Both the position numbers and the translations under genes were made by a program. From positions 7,290,001 through 7,354,000 of the forward strand of contig NZ_CP076538.1 in NCBI RefSeq assembly GCF_018885265.1: a stretch of 64,000 bases of DNA, in the 5' to 3' direction. Source of the DNA: Amycolatopsis aidingensis. GTDB taxonomy: Bacteria; Actinomycetota; Actinomycetes; Mycobacteriales; Pseudonocardiaceae. The notes beneath the pieces are model-generated. The model saw only the letters and a list, made by a program, of their open reading frames with translations. It was not told the origin of the DNA and ran no database searches. Shown piece after piece: positions 33,452 to 42,985 of this stretch. Numbering within the stretch: the first letter of the stretch is position 1; every line of letters begins with the position of its first letter.

Positions 33452-33668
33452 CCTCCGGCCCTCTCCTTCTCCGCAGCGTCCTCGTTTGGCCCTCTTCCTG
33501 GCGACCTACCTGCAAAACGATACTGCACGGCGCACGGTAACGTTTCGACCAACTACACACCGTCCACGTGTGCCACTCTTGTGGACGACCTGCGTTTACC
33601 CAACGAGCTCAAACACTTACCCTTGGTGCGATCCAGCAATTGTTCGTTACGTCACAGTGAGGCCTTCA

Positions 33669-34535
33669 ATGCCTGCCACTCCGCCTGCCGATCCCGCTAC
33701 CGCCCCCACGGCCACCGAGTACTCCGATCCGAAGCCACCGGTGGGTGTAGACCCGAGCAGGGCCAGCATCGCCCGGGTCTACGACGCGTTCCTGAACGGC
33801 AAGGACAACTACGAGATCGACCGGGAAGTGCTCCGGGGGGTGCAGAAGGCGGCACCGGAAGCCCAGGACCTCGCCACCGAGAACCGCGGATTCCTGATCA
33901 GGGCCTGCCGCTTCCTGGCCCAGCAGACCGGCGTCAACCAGTTCCTCGACTGCGGCTCCGGGCTGCCCACGGCGGAGAACGTGCACCAGGTGGTGCAGCG
34001 GATCAACCCGGACGCGCGGGTGGTCTACACCGACAACGACCCGGTGGTGCTGGCGCACGGCAGGGCCTTGCTGGAGGAGAACGAGCTCACCCACTTCTCA
34101 CCCGCGGACATCTTCGACCCGCGCGCCGTGCTCGAGGACGAGGTGGTGCGCAAGTACATCGACTTCGACGAGCCGCTGGTGCTGCTCCAGCTGGGCACGA
34201 TGCACCACTACACCGGGGAAGCCGACCCCGCGGAGATCATGCGGGAGTACATCGACGCGCTGCCTTCGGGTTCGTACCTCGCGCTGAGCCACTTCCTCGA
34301 TCCGGAGAACGAGTACAGCGAGCTCGCCCGCAAGATGGAGCAGATCTTCCTGCACAGCCCGATGGGCAGCGGCACCTTCCGGACGAAGGCCGAGATCGAG
34401 AGCCTGTTCGGCGACCTCCAGATGATCGAGCCTGGCGTCACGCTGTGCGCCGAGTGGTGGCCGGACGGCCCGCAGCTGAAGCCGCTGAACCAGGTGCAGC
34501 ACTGCATCGCGGGCGGAATCGGCTACAAGCCCTGA
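33669..34535 (+). CDS. DUF574-type SAM-dependent methyltransferase
   Basis: A 288-residue protein of the SAM-methyltransferase family (Pfam DUF574) common beside DUF397/DUF5753 genes. Motifs include IARVYDAFLNGKDNYEIDRE, the SAM-site FLDCGSGLPTAENVHQV and VVYTDNDPVVLAHGRALL. Substrate is unknown. The ATG at 33669 is chosen because the upstream open frame to 33486 is not family-like. It is divergent from the DUF5753 regulator across about 217 bp in which I could not resolve an operator with confidence. Confidence 0.85.
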   Translation: MPATPPADPATAPTATEYSDPKPPVGVDPSRASIARVYDAFLNGKDNYEIDREVLRGVQKAAPEAQDLATENRGFLIRACRFLAQQTGVNQFLDCGSGLPTAENVHQVVQRINPDARVVYTDNDPVVLAHGRALLEENELTHFSPADIFDPRAVLEDEVVRKYIDFDEPLVLLQLGTMHHYTGEADPAEIMREYIDALPSGSYLALSHFLDPENEYSELARKMEQIFLHSPMGSGTFRTKAEIESLFGDLQMIEPGVTLCAEWWPDGPQLKPLNQVQHCIAGGIGYKP

Positions 34536-34558
34536 CCGGTACGGGCACAGGCTGACCC

Positions 34559-34939
34559 TCACGTTCGGACGATCGGCAACCAGGGAGCGAGGTCGGCCCG
34601 GGTCCCCGAGGCGGTGACCCGGCCGGCCTCGACCGCGTCCGTCCACCCCAGCCTGCCGGTGGCGAGTTCGAGCCAGGTCCGCGGATCGGTCTCCACCACA
34701 TTGGCCGGTGTGCCCCGGGTGTGCCGCGGCCCGGCCACGCACTGCACGGCCGCGAACGGCGGCACCCTGACCTCCACACTGCGTCCGGGCGCGTCGGCGG
34801 CGAGCGCACGCAGGCTCAGCCGGACGGCCTCGGCCAGCTCGGCCCGTTCCGGGGCCGGGCCGGTTCCGGTTAACCAAGCCGAGATCCGTTCTACAGCAGC
34901 ACGTAACCGAACGGGGTCGACCGAGCGCGAAGAGGGCAT
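34559..34939 (-). CDS. Sterol-carrier-like (SCP2/MDMPI-type) small protein
   Basis: A 126-residue protein, [17 protein letters not shown] at the N-terminus and [25 protein letters not shown] in the core, resembling the sterol-carrier-type domain protein that adjoins purF in M. tuberculosis (Rv0807). Ligand and role are unknown. The ATG at 34939 is 6 nt after TAGTGT on the minus strand, suggesting a leaderless transcript. It is divergent from the next gene with overlapping -10 elements. Confidence 0.78.
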   Translation of the reverse strand: MPSSRSVDPVRLRAAVERISAWLTGTGPAPERAELAEAVRLSLRALAADAPGRSVEVRVPPFAAVQCVAGPRHTRGTPANVVETDPRTWLELATGRLGWTDAVEAGRVTASGTRADLAPWLPIVRT

Positions 34940-34945
34940 GGCGAA

Positions 34946-34955
34946 ACACTAGGAT
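34946..34955. promoter_or_regulatory. Overlapping divergent -10 elements
   Basis: On the minus strand TAGTGT (34951-34946) serves the SCP-like gene; on the plus strand TAGGAT (34950-34955) serves the next gene. They share two base pairs, so transcription in the two directions should be mutually exclusive. Confidence 0.5.
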
Positions 34956-35001
34956 GAACACGAGACGAGACGCAGGCGACGCGACAGACCGAGGGACCGA
35001 A

Positions 35002-35661
35002 ATGGCGCAGCGGGACGAGGCCGAGAGGCCGGACGGCACGAGCACCCGCCAAGACGGCAGGGCCACCGACCGGACGGAACCCACCTTCCTGCCCGCGGCC
35101 AAGCGGCCGCCGGAGATCACCAGGGAGATGCGGGCGAACGCGCGCGCGAACCCGAACAGCTGGCTGTACGTGATCGACGAGGCCTTCGACCCGAACGGCC
35201 GCGTCCCGTCCTGGGCCGTCGTCGGCGCCTACCCGGTCAACGCGGCCGGGGACATCGTGGCGGACTTCCACCCCAACGACCGGTACCGGCCGTCGCCGAA
35301 GGCGCTCGGCTACCCGGAACCGCGCAACGACCTGGAACGCCTGCTGCAACTGGTGCGCACCAAGCACCGTCCCGCCGAGGACCTGCCACGGGTCATCCTG
35401 GACTCCACCCTGTTCGTGTACGCGATGTCTCCGGTGCAGCGCACCGTGATCGGTTTCCACGACCAGGACGGCCGGGTGCTGGTGCCCGCCTACACCGCCA
35501 AGTCACTGGTGCCCGAGGAATGGCCGCATGCCCGCGCCGTGCTCGGCAGGGACATGGTCGACCTGCTCGCGGGCCACCCCGTGGTGATCAACCCGCACGA
35601 CGTGGTGACCGCCGTGGTACCGGCCGAGCATCTGCTGAAGGCACTGGCCGAAGAGGATTAG
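35002..35661 (+). CDS. Putative type VII secretion-associated protein
   Basis: A 219-residue soluble protein: a disordered acidic N-terminus, then ITREMRANARANPNSWLYVIDEAFDPNG and VPSWAVVGAYPVNAAGDIVADFHPN. This pattern is the one usually labelled type VII secretion system-associated protein, distantly SseB-like; no ESX genes are in the window, so that label is by family only. The ATG at 35002 follows GAGGGA; an ATG at 34954 overlaps the -10 element TAGGAT and is unlikely. Confidence 0.65.
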   Translation: MAQRDEAERPDGTSTRQDGRATDRTEPTFLPAAKRPPEITREMRANARANPNSWLYVIDEAFDPNGRVPSWAVVGAYPVNAAGDIVADFHPNDRYRPSPKALGYPEPRNDLERLLQLVRTKHRPAEDLPRVILDSTLFVYAMSPVQRTVIGFHDQDGRVLVPAYTAKSLVPEEWPHARAVLGRDMVDLLAGHPVVINPHDVVTAVVPAEHLLKALAEED

Positions 35662-35691
35662 CACCCCGGACCCGACCTTCGGATCCACTCC

Positions 35692-35708
35692 GCCGGGTGA
35701 CACCCGGC
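35692..35708 (+). terminator. Hairpin before the first lysozyme gene
   Basis: GCCGGGTG (35692-35699) and CACCCGGC (35701-35708) are perfect 8-bp arms separated by one base, 30 bp after the preceding stop. It is a likely factor-independent terminator. Confidence 0.6.
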
Positions 35709-35777
35709 TCGCGGAACTCCTCCGTTCGCGGCATCGTGACGCGCGGAGGGACCACCGCGAGCTGGACGGGAGTCACT

Positions 35778-36602
35778 GTGCATCGGCGAGACATCATCTG
35801 TATGGCCGCCGCGGTCGCGGCCACCCTGACCTGCGCGGCACCTGCGGCCGCCGCGGAACACCCCGACTATGCCGGAGCCCTGCACCGGCACGCGGGCTCG
35901 CAGATCGCCCTGCACGAAGGGGTGCACGGAACGCCGCGGGCCACCGCCGGGTACGCGGCGGCGGGCCGGACGCTCGGACACGATGTCAGCGGCTGGCAGG
36001 GCGCGGTCGACTGGCCGGACACCACCGGCAAGGGCGCCCGGTTCGTCTACGTGAAGGCGACCGAGGGCACCGGCTTCGTCAGCCCTCAGTTCACGCAGCA
36101 GTACAACGGCTCCTACCAGGCCGGCATGATCCGCGGTGCCTACCACTTCGCGCGGCCGGACATCTCCGGCGGCGCCGAGCAGGCCGACTACTTCGTGCAG
36201 CACGGCGGTGGCTGGTCCGCCGACGGCAGGACCCTGCCCGGCGCGCTGGACGTGGAGTACAACCCCTACGGCGACACCTGCTACGACCTGGAACCCGCCG
36301 GGATGGTCGAGTGGATCAAGGACTTCTCCGCCCGCTACGCCGAGCGCACCGGCCGCCCGCCCGCCATCTACACCAGCACCAGCTGGTGGCGTACCTGCAC
36401 CGGGAACAGCCCCGAGTTCGGCGCGACCCACCCCCTGTGGCTGGCGCGCTACGCACCCGAGATCGGACCGCTGCCCGCCGGGTGGCCGACCCAGACGATC
36501 TGGCAGTTCGCGAACGCGGGCCCGCTGCCAGGGGACCAGAACTACTTCAACGGCGCCGAGGCCCGGCTGGCCGCCCTGGCGCAAGGTGAACCGCGGCCGT
36601 AA
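35778..36602 (+). CDS. Secreted GH25 lysozyme (first of tandem pair)
   Basis: A 274-residue exported GH25 muramidase. The signal peptide (MHRRDIICMAAAVAATLTCA, cleaved around AAA-EH) precedes a GH25 domain with catalytic aspartate in GHDVSGWQG and the DxE pair in LDVEYNPYG. It cleaves the MurNAc-GlcNAc bond of peptidoglycan. The GTG at 35778 follows GGGAG. It is about two-thirds identical, over the catalytic core, to the gene 140 bp downstream, indicating tandem duplication. Confidence 0.92.
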   Translation: MHRRDIICMAAAVAATLTCAAPAAAAEHPDYAGALHRHAGSQIALHEGVHGTPRATAGYAAAGRTLGHDVSGWQGAVDWPDTTGKGARFVYVKATEGTGFVSPQFTQQYNGSYQAGMIRGAYHFARPDISGGAEQADYFVQHGGGWSADGRTLPGALDVEYNPYGDTCYDLEPAGMVEWIKDFSARYAERTGRPPAIYTSTSWWRTCTGNSPEFGATHPLWLARYAPEIGPLPAGWPTQTIWQFANAGPLPGDQNYFNGAEARLAALAQGEPRP

Positions 36603-36625
36603 ATCACCCACCCGTAGACAAGAGT

Positions 36626-36641
36626 TCACGAAATTTCGTGA
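36626..36641. promoter_or_regulatory. Perfect 16-bp palindrome between the lysozyme genes
   Basis: TCACGAAATTTCGTGA is a perfect palindrome, A/T-rich at its centre, 24 bp after the first lysozyme stop and about 102 bp before the second start. It looks like a regulator site more than a terminator. Confidence 0.5.
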
Positions 36642-36742
36642 CAAACGACACATGCATGAGTGACAATCAATGCTCGGGTGACTACCTGCCGTGAGCCACC
36701 CGTCGCGAGGGCAAGCAAGACACACCGAAGGGACTTCCCCCG

Positions 36743-37618
36743 ATGTCCACACGAAGAAGCCGGCGGAGGGCCTACAGCGCCATCACCGCCGCCTCCGCCT
36801 GCGTGCTCCTGCTCGGCACGCTGGCCCCTGCCGCTTCGGCACAGGAAACCCGCGGCCTCTCCATCGACGAGTACGTCCGCATGTACGACCATCCGCTCGG
36901 TTCCCAGATCGCCAGGGTGGAAGGCGATCAGTCCACCCCGGCCACCAGGCAGCAGGCCCTGCGGACCCGCGACCGCGGCGCGGACGGGCAGCGCGTGCTG
37001 GCCAGCGTGCCGGGGATCGACGTGAGCGGCTGGCAGAAGAACGTGGACTGGCAGCACTGGTGGAACCAGGGCAAGCGGTTCGCCTTCGTGAAGGCGACCG
37101 AGGGCACCGGCTACAAGAGCCCCTACTTCGCCCAGCAGTACAACGGTTCGTACAACATCGGCATGATCCGCGGCGCCTACCACTTCGCGTTGCCGGACCG
37201 CTCCAGCGGCGCGGCACAGGCGAACTACTTTGTGGACAACGGTGGTGGCTGGTCACGTGATGGCAAGACCCTGCCCGGTGCGCTGGACATGGAGTACAAC
37301 CCCTATGGCTCGACCTGCTACGGCAAGAGCAAGGCCGGGATGGCGGCGTGGATCAGGGACTTCCACGACACCTACGCCAACCGGACCGGTCGCTGGCCGG
37401 TGATCTACACCTCGAAGAGCTGGTGGGACCAGTGCGTGGCCACCGGGCACGGGTTCGGCAGCACCGTGCCGCTCTGGGTCGCGCGGTACAACTCCACGGT
37501 CGGGCCGCTGCCGCACGGTTGGGGCTTCTACACCTTCTGGCAGTACACCTCCAGCCCGATCGACCAGAACACCTTCAACGGCGCCTACGACCGGTTGCAG
37601 GTACTGGCAACCGGTTGA
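36743..37618 (+). CDS. Secreted GH25 lysozyme (second of tandem pair)
   Basis: A 291-residue exported GH25 muramidase. The Arg-rich n-region and hydrophobic core end in a cleavage site PAASA-QE; a ~60-residue linker with DEYVRMYDHPLGSQIARVEG precedes the catalytic domain GIDVSGWQKNVDW...ALDMEYNPYG. The GSQIA segment is shared with the upstream paralog, marking a common ancestor. It probably acts in wall turnover or growth competition. Ends at a strong terminator. Confidence 0.93.
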   Translation: MSTRRSRRRAYSAITAASACVLLLGTLAPAASAQETRGLSIDEYVRMYDHPLGSQIARVEGDQSTPATRQQALRTRDRGADGQRVLASVPGIDVSGWQKNVDWQHWWNQGKRFAFVKATEGTGYKSPYFAQQYNGSYNIGMIRGAYHFALPDRSSGAAQANYFVDNGGGWSRDGKTLPGALDMEYNPYGSTCYGKSKAGMAAWIRDFHDTYANRTGRWPVIYTSKSWWDQCVATGHGFGSTVPLWVARYNSTVGPLPHGWGFYTFWQYTSSPIDQNTFNGAYDRLQVLATG

Positions 37619-37654
37619 TCCGAGCCGGATAACCGTCCGAAGTCGACCGACCAC

Positions 37655-37688
37655 GGCTCTCGCCCGGCCGCGGACCCGGGCGAGAGCC
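37655..37688 (+). terminator. Terminator of the second lysozyme gene
   Basis: GGCTCTCGCCCGG (37655-37667) pairs perfectly with CCGGGCGAGAGCC (37676-37688) around an 8-nt loop, 37 bp after the stop codon. Confidence 0.85.
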
Positions 37689-37822
37689 CCTTCACAGGAA
37701 ATGAACAACGGCAGGCAGAATGCCCAGCACGGGCGGTATGCCGGAGGAACCAGATCTTCGGCGCCCGCGTCGCACCACCGAGCGCACCAGCGCGGGCGCT
37801 GCAAGACTGGAAAGGCTTCGGC

Positions 37823-38902
37823 ATGACTTACCCACCTCAGCCTGGGCAGCCCTATGGCCAGCAACCGGACCCCTACGGCCAGGGCGGGTACCCGCAGTCC
37901 GGCGGTTTTCCGCAACAGGGCCAGTACGGCCAGCCCGATCCCTATGGGCAGTACGGGCAGCAGCCACAGCAGCCGTACGGCGGCTACGACCAGACCGCCA
38001 TGTACGGGCAGTACCCCGGCTACCCGCAGCAGGGCCCCTACGGGCAGCCCGGTGGATACGGCCAGCCGCCGAAGAAGCCGAAGACCGCGCTGTGGGTCAG
38101 CCTCGCGGTGGTGGCGGTGCTGCTCATCGCGTTCGGGGTGACCGGTTTCCTCGCGCCCGGCTTCCTGCTCTCCGGTGACGAGGACAAGAAGGCGGACAGC
38201 GGCACGGCGCAGGACACCGCCGAGCAGATCGTGGCCGCGCTCAACGCCAAGGACGCGAACGCCCTGAACGGGCTGAAGTGCGGGGACGCCGACGAGGACG
38301 TGACCCAGGCGATCCAGAACGTGAACCGGGTGGAGGGCGCGAGGCTCACCGGTCCGGTGCAGGAGAACGGCAACTCCGCCACCGCCCCGCTGGAGGTCAC
38401 GCTGAAGGGCCAGCCAACCCCGCTCACCGGCGAACTCGGCAAGGCCGGGGACAAGTGGTGCTGGAAGAACTGGAGCATGAAGCTGCCGGACATCCCCGGC
38501 GGTCCCGGCAACAGCGTTCCGAACGGGCCGACCGGGCTACCCAGCGAGTCGGACGAGCCCAGCACCGATCCGTCCGAGTCGGACTCTCCCGGCAGCGGCA
38601 CCGGGGACAGCGAGGGCGGCAAGGTGATCGAGGACTTCGTCGGCAAGCTGAACTCCGGGGACAAGTCCGCCGCCATGGCGATGCTGTGCGAGGAGGCGAA
38701 GTCCCAGGAGGAGGGTGACGTGGAGACCGCGACCTCCGGCCCGTCCGATCTGGAGATCACCGAGATCAGCGACGGGAAGTACTACGTGTCGGCCAAGCTC
38801 AAGGGCACCGTGGGCGGCAGCCCCGCGGACGGTCTGATCGGCGCGGACAACTTCGACGAGACCGGGTTCTGCATCAGCCTCGTCGGCGTCTACGTGAACT
38901 GA
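37823..38902 (+). CDS. PYGQ-rich single-pass membrane protein with duplicated extracellular domain
   Basis: A 359-residue protein: residues 1-85 are a cytoplasmic low-complexity Pro/Tyr/Gly/Gln region (repeats of YGQ and DPYGQ), followed by one membrane helix (TALWVSLAVVAVLLIAFGVTGF) and an extracellular part. Two similar segments, TAEQIVAALNAKDANALNGLKC and KVIEDFVGKLNSGDKSAAMAMLC (second half), are separated by a Ser/Pro/Asp linker, suggesting a duplicated DUF4878/NTF2-like domain with a paired cysteine each. Function is unknown. The ATG at 37823 follows GGAAAGG. Confidence 0.8.
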   Translation: MTYPPQPGQPYGQQPDPYGQGGYPQSGGFPQQGQYGQPDPYGQYGQQPQQPYGGYDQTAMYGQYPGYPQQGPYGQPGGYGQPPKKPKTALWVSLAVVAVLLIAFGVTGFLAPGFLLSGDEDKKADSGTAQDTAEQIVAALNAKDANALNGLKCGDADEDVTQAIQNVNRVEGARLTGPVQENGNSATAPLEVTLKGQPTPLTGELGKAGDKWCWKNWSMKLPDIPGGPGNSVPNGPTGLPSESDEPSTDPSESDSPGSGTGDSEGGKVIEDFVGKLNSGDKSAAMAMLCEEAKSQEEGDVETATSGPSDLEITEISDGKYYVSAKLKGTVGGSPADGLIGADNFDETGFCISLVGVYVN

Positions 38903-38909
38903 CCGCCGC

Positions 38910-38951
38910 GGTCCGGTGGGGTGCCAAGGCGAGGCGGCACCCCACCGGACC
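38910..38951. terminator. Bidirectional terminator between PYGQ-rich gene and purL
   Basis: GGTCCGGTGGGGTGCC (38910-38925) and GGCACCCCACCGGACC (38936-38951) form a perfect 16-bp stem with a 10-nt loop in the 51-bp gap between two convergent genes. Confidence 0.88.
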
Positions 38952-38953
38952 GG

Positions 38954-41263
<2,310 letters not shown>

Positions 41264-41270
41264 GGGTAAG

Positions 41271-41299
41271 AGGGTAGACGGGCGAAATTCCCTCGCCCG
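41271..41299 (-). promoter_or_regulatory. purL promoter with adjacent inverted repeat
   Basis: TACCCT (41276-41271, minus strand) is the candidate purL -10. Directly upstream, CGGGCGA (41279-41285) and TCGCCCG (41293-41299) form a 7-bp inverted repeat around AATTCCC, covering the spacer and -35 region. Confidence 0.45.
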
Positions 41300-41329
41300 C
41301 TCCGGCCGGTCGGCCCTACCCTCGTGGTC

Positions 41330-41362
41330 ATGACTGAGCGCAATACGCTTGCTCCGGATTGA
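41330..41362 (+). CDS. 10-codon leaderless upstream ORF of ABC exporter
   Basis: TACCCT (41317-41322) is 7 nt before an ATG at 41330 that opens [10 protein letters not shown] and stops at TGA 41360-41362. The ABC gene GTG (41369) is in the same frame two codons later and has no Shine-Dalgarno of its own. Either this is a uORF feeding reinitiation, or the original start lies here and the TGA is a recent nonsense change. Confidence 0.4.
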   Translation: MTERNTLAPD

Positions 41363-41368
41363 CTTCAT

Positions 41369-42985
41369 GTGCGGACCGGCGCCGAGCTGACACCGGTACG
41401 CTTTCTCCTTGCGCTGCTGCGCAGGCGTCCGTGGCTGGTGACCGGTTCCGCGGCGTTCGGGGGGCTCTGGCTGGTGCCGGGCGCCCTGCTGCCGCTGGTG
41501 GTCGGCGCGGCCGTGGACGCAGGCATCGCGGGAGACGACGGCGCCACTCTGCTGTGGCTGGCCGCGGTGGTCGTCGGGATCGGGATCGCGCAGGCGGTCT
41601 GCGGGGGTGCGCTGGAGTTTCTCGGGCACGCCATGTGGCTGCACGGGGCCGTCACCACCCAGCGCCTGGTGTCGACCCACACCGCCCGGCTCGGTGCCTC
41701 GTTGCATCCGCAGGCCGAGACCGGCGATGTGATGGCGGTGTCCTCCTCGGACGTCGACTCGGTCGGCAACCTGTTCGGTGTGCTCGGCAGGCTTGCCGGT
41801 TCGGTGCTCGCCTTCGTCGTGGTGGGCATCGCGCTGGTGCTCGAGTCCCCGCTGCTGGGCACGGTGGCGCTGGCCGGCGTGCCCCTCGCGACGTTGGGCA
41901 TGGTCCCGCTGCTCCCGCTGCTGCGCAGGCGCCAGGAACGGCAACGTGAGCAACTCGCCGAGGTCAACGGGATCGGTTCGGACATCGTGTCCGGCCTGCG
42001 CATCCTGCGTGGGATCGGCGGCGAAGGCCGGTTCTTCGACCGGTTCCGGACGGCCAGCCAGCGGGTACGCGGGGCCGGGGTGGACGTGGCCCGCAGTGAC
42101 GCCTGGCTGGCCGGTGCGGAGGTGCTGCTACCCGGTCTGGTGACGGTACTGATCACCTGGCTGGGCGCCCGGATGGCAGTGCAGGGCACGATCAGCGCCG
42201 GTGAGCTGGTGGCGTTCTACGGAGCATCGGCGTTCCTGGTGATCCCGGTGAGCACGGCAACCGAGGCCGCGCACGCGATCAGCGCCGGGATCGTGTCCGC
42301 CCGCAAGGCCTGCGGGCTGCTGCGGCTGCGACCGCTGCTGGCGGAACCGGACTCGCCGGTACCGCTACCCGAGGGACCGCTCGAGTTGCACGACTCGGCA
42401 ACCGGCTTCACCGCGGTGGCGGGCAAGCTGACCGTCGTCGACGCGCGTTCCGGGGCCGAGGCGCTGGCCAGGCGGCTTGCCAGATTCGCCGAACCGGAGC
42501 CGGGGCAGCTGGTGCTGGTATCCGGGGTGCCTTCCGACCGGGTCGCGCTCGCCGAGCTGCGGCGGCGGGTGGTGTACGCGCACAACCAGGACATCTGGTT
42601 CTCCGGCATCCTGCGCGAGCAGGTGGCCCCGGACCGTGCCGGCACCGTGGACATCGAGACGGCGCTGGCCGCCGCGGACGCCGAGGACATCGTGCGGGGC
42701 ATGCCGAACGGCCTGGACGAGCACATCGGCGAGCGCGGCAGGGAGGTCTCCGGTGGGCAGCGGCAGCGGCTGAACCTGGCCAGGGCGCTCGCGGCGGACG
42801 CGGACGTGCTGGTGCTGGACGAACCCACCTCGGCGGTGGACGCGCACACCGAGGCACGGATCACCGAACGGGTCGCCAGGCTGCGCCGCGGCCGGACCAC
42901 CGTGGTGTTCAGCCAGAGTCCACTGTGGATGGCCGTGGCCGACGAGACGGTCCGGCCGGTGCTGGAGGCGGAAGAATGCAACTGA
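41369..42985 (+). CDS. ABC exporter subunit with missing Walker A
   Basis: A 538-residue half-transporter: six membrane helices then an NBD. The Walker A P-loop is absent: residues 357-367 read [11 protein letters not shown] where GxxGxGKS/T is expected. The H-loop His is Gln516 (FSQSP). Signature SGGQRQR (461-467), Walker B VLVLDEP (Asp484, Glu485) and Q-loop HNQDIWF remain. It overlaps the partner gene by 10 bp. With the partner it should form a heterodimer having one complete ATP site. No substrate can be inferred. The start is uncertain because of the uORF at 41330. Confidence 0.88.
   Translation: MRTGAELTPVRFLLALLRRRPWLVTGSAAFGGLWLVPGALLPLVVGAAVDAGIAGDDGATLLWLAAVVVGIGIAQAVCGGALEFLGHAMWLHGAVTTQRLVSTHTARLGASLHPQAETGDVMAVSSSDVDSVGNLFGVLGRLAGSVLAFVVVGIALVLESPLLGTVALAGVPLATLGMVPLLPLLRRRQERQREQLAEVNGIGSDIVSGLRILRGIGGEGRFFDRFRTASQRVRGAGVDVARSDAWLAGAEVLLPGLVTVLITWLGARMAVQGTISAGELVAFYGASAFLVIPVSTATEAAHAISAGIVSARKACGLLRLRPLLAEPDSPVPLPEGPLELHDSATGFTAVAGKLTVVDARSGAEALARRLARFAEPEPGQLVLVSGVPSDRVALAELRRRVVYAHNQDIWFSGILREQVAPDRAGTVDIETALAAADAEDIVRGMPNGLDEHIGERGREVSGGQRQRLNLARALAADADVLVLDEPTSAVDAHTEARITERVARLRRGRTTVVFSQSPLWMAVADETVRPVLEAEECN

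Noticed and set aside
36626..36680. MtrA-type GTGAC repeats before the second lysozyme
   Set aside because: GTGAC occurs three times, but the spacing does not match known MtrA sites well enough.
35662..36742. c-di-AMP (ydaO) riboswitch upstream of the lysozymes
   Set aside because: Such riboswitches often precede wall-hydrolase genes in actinomycetes, but I could not find the conserved core in either leader.
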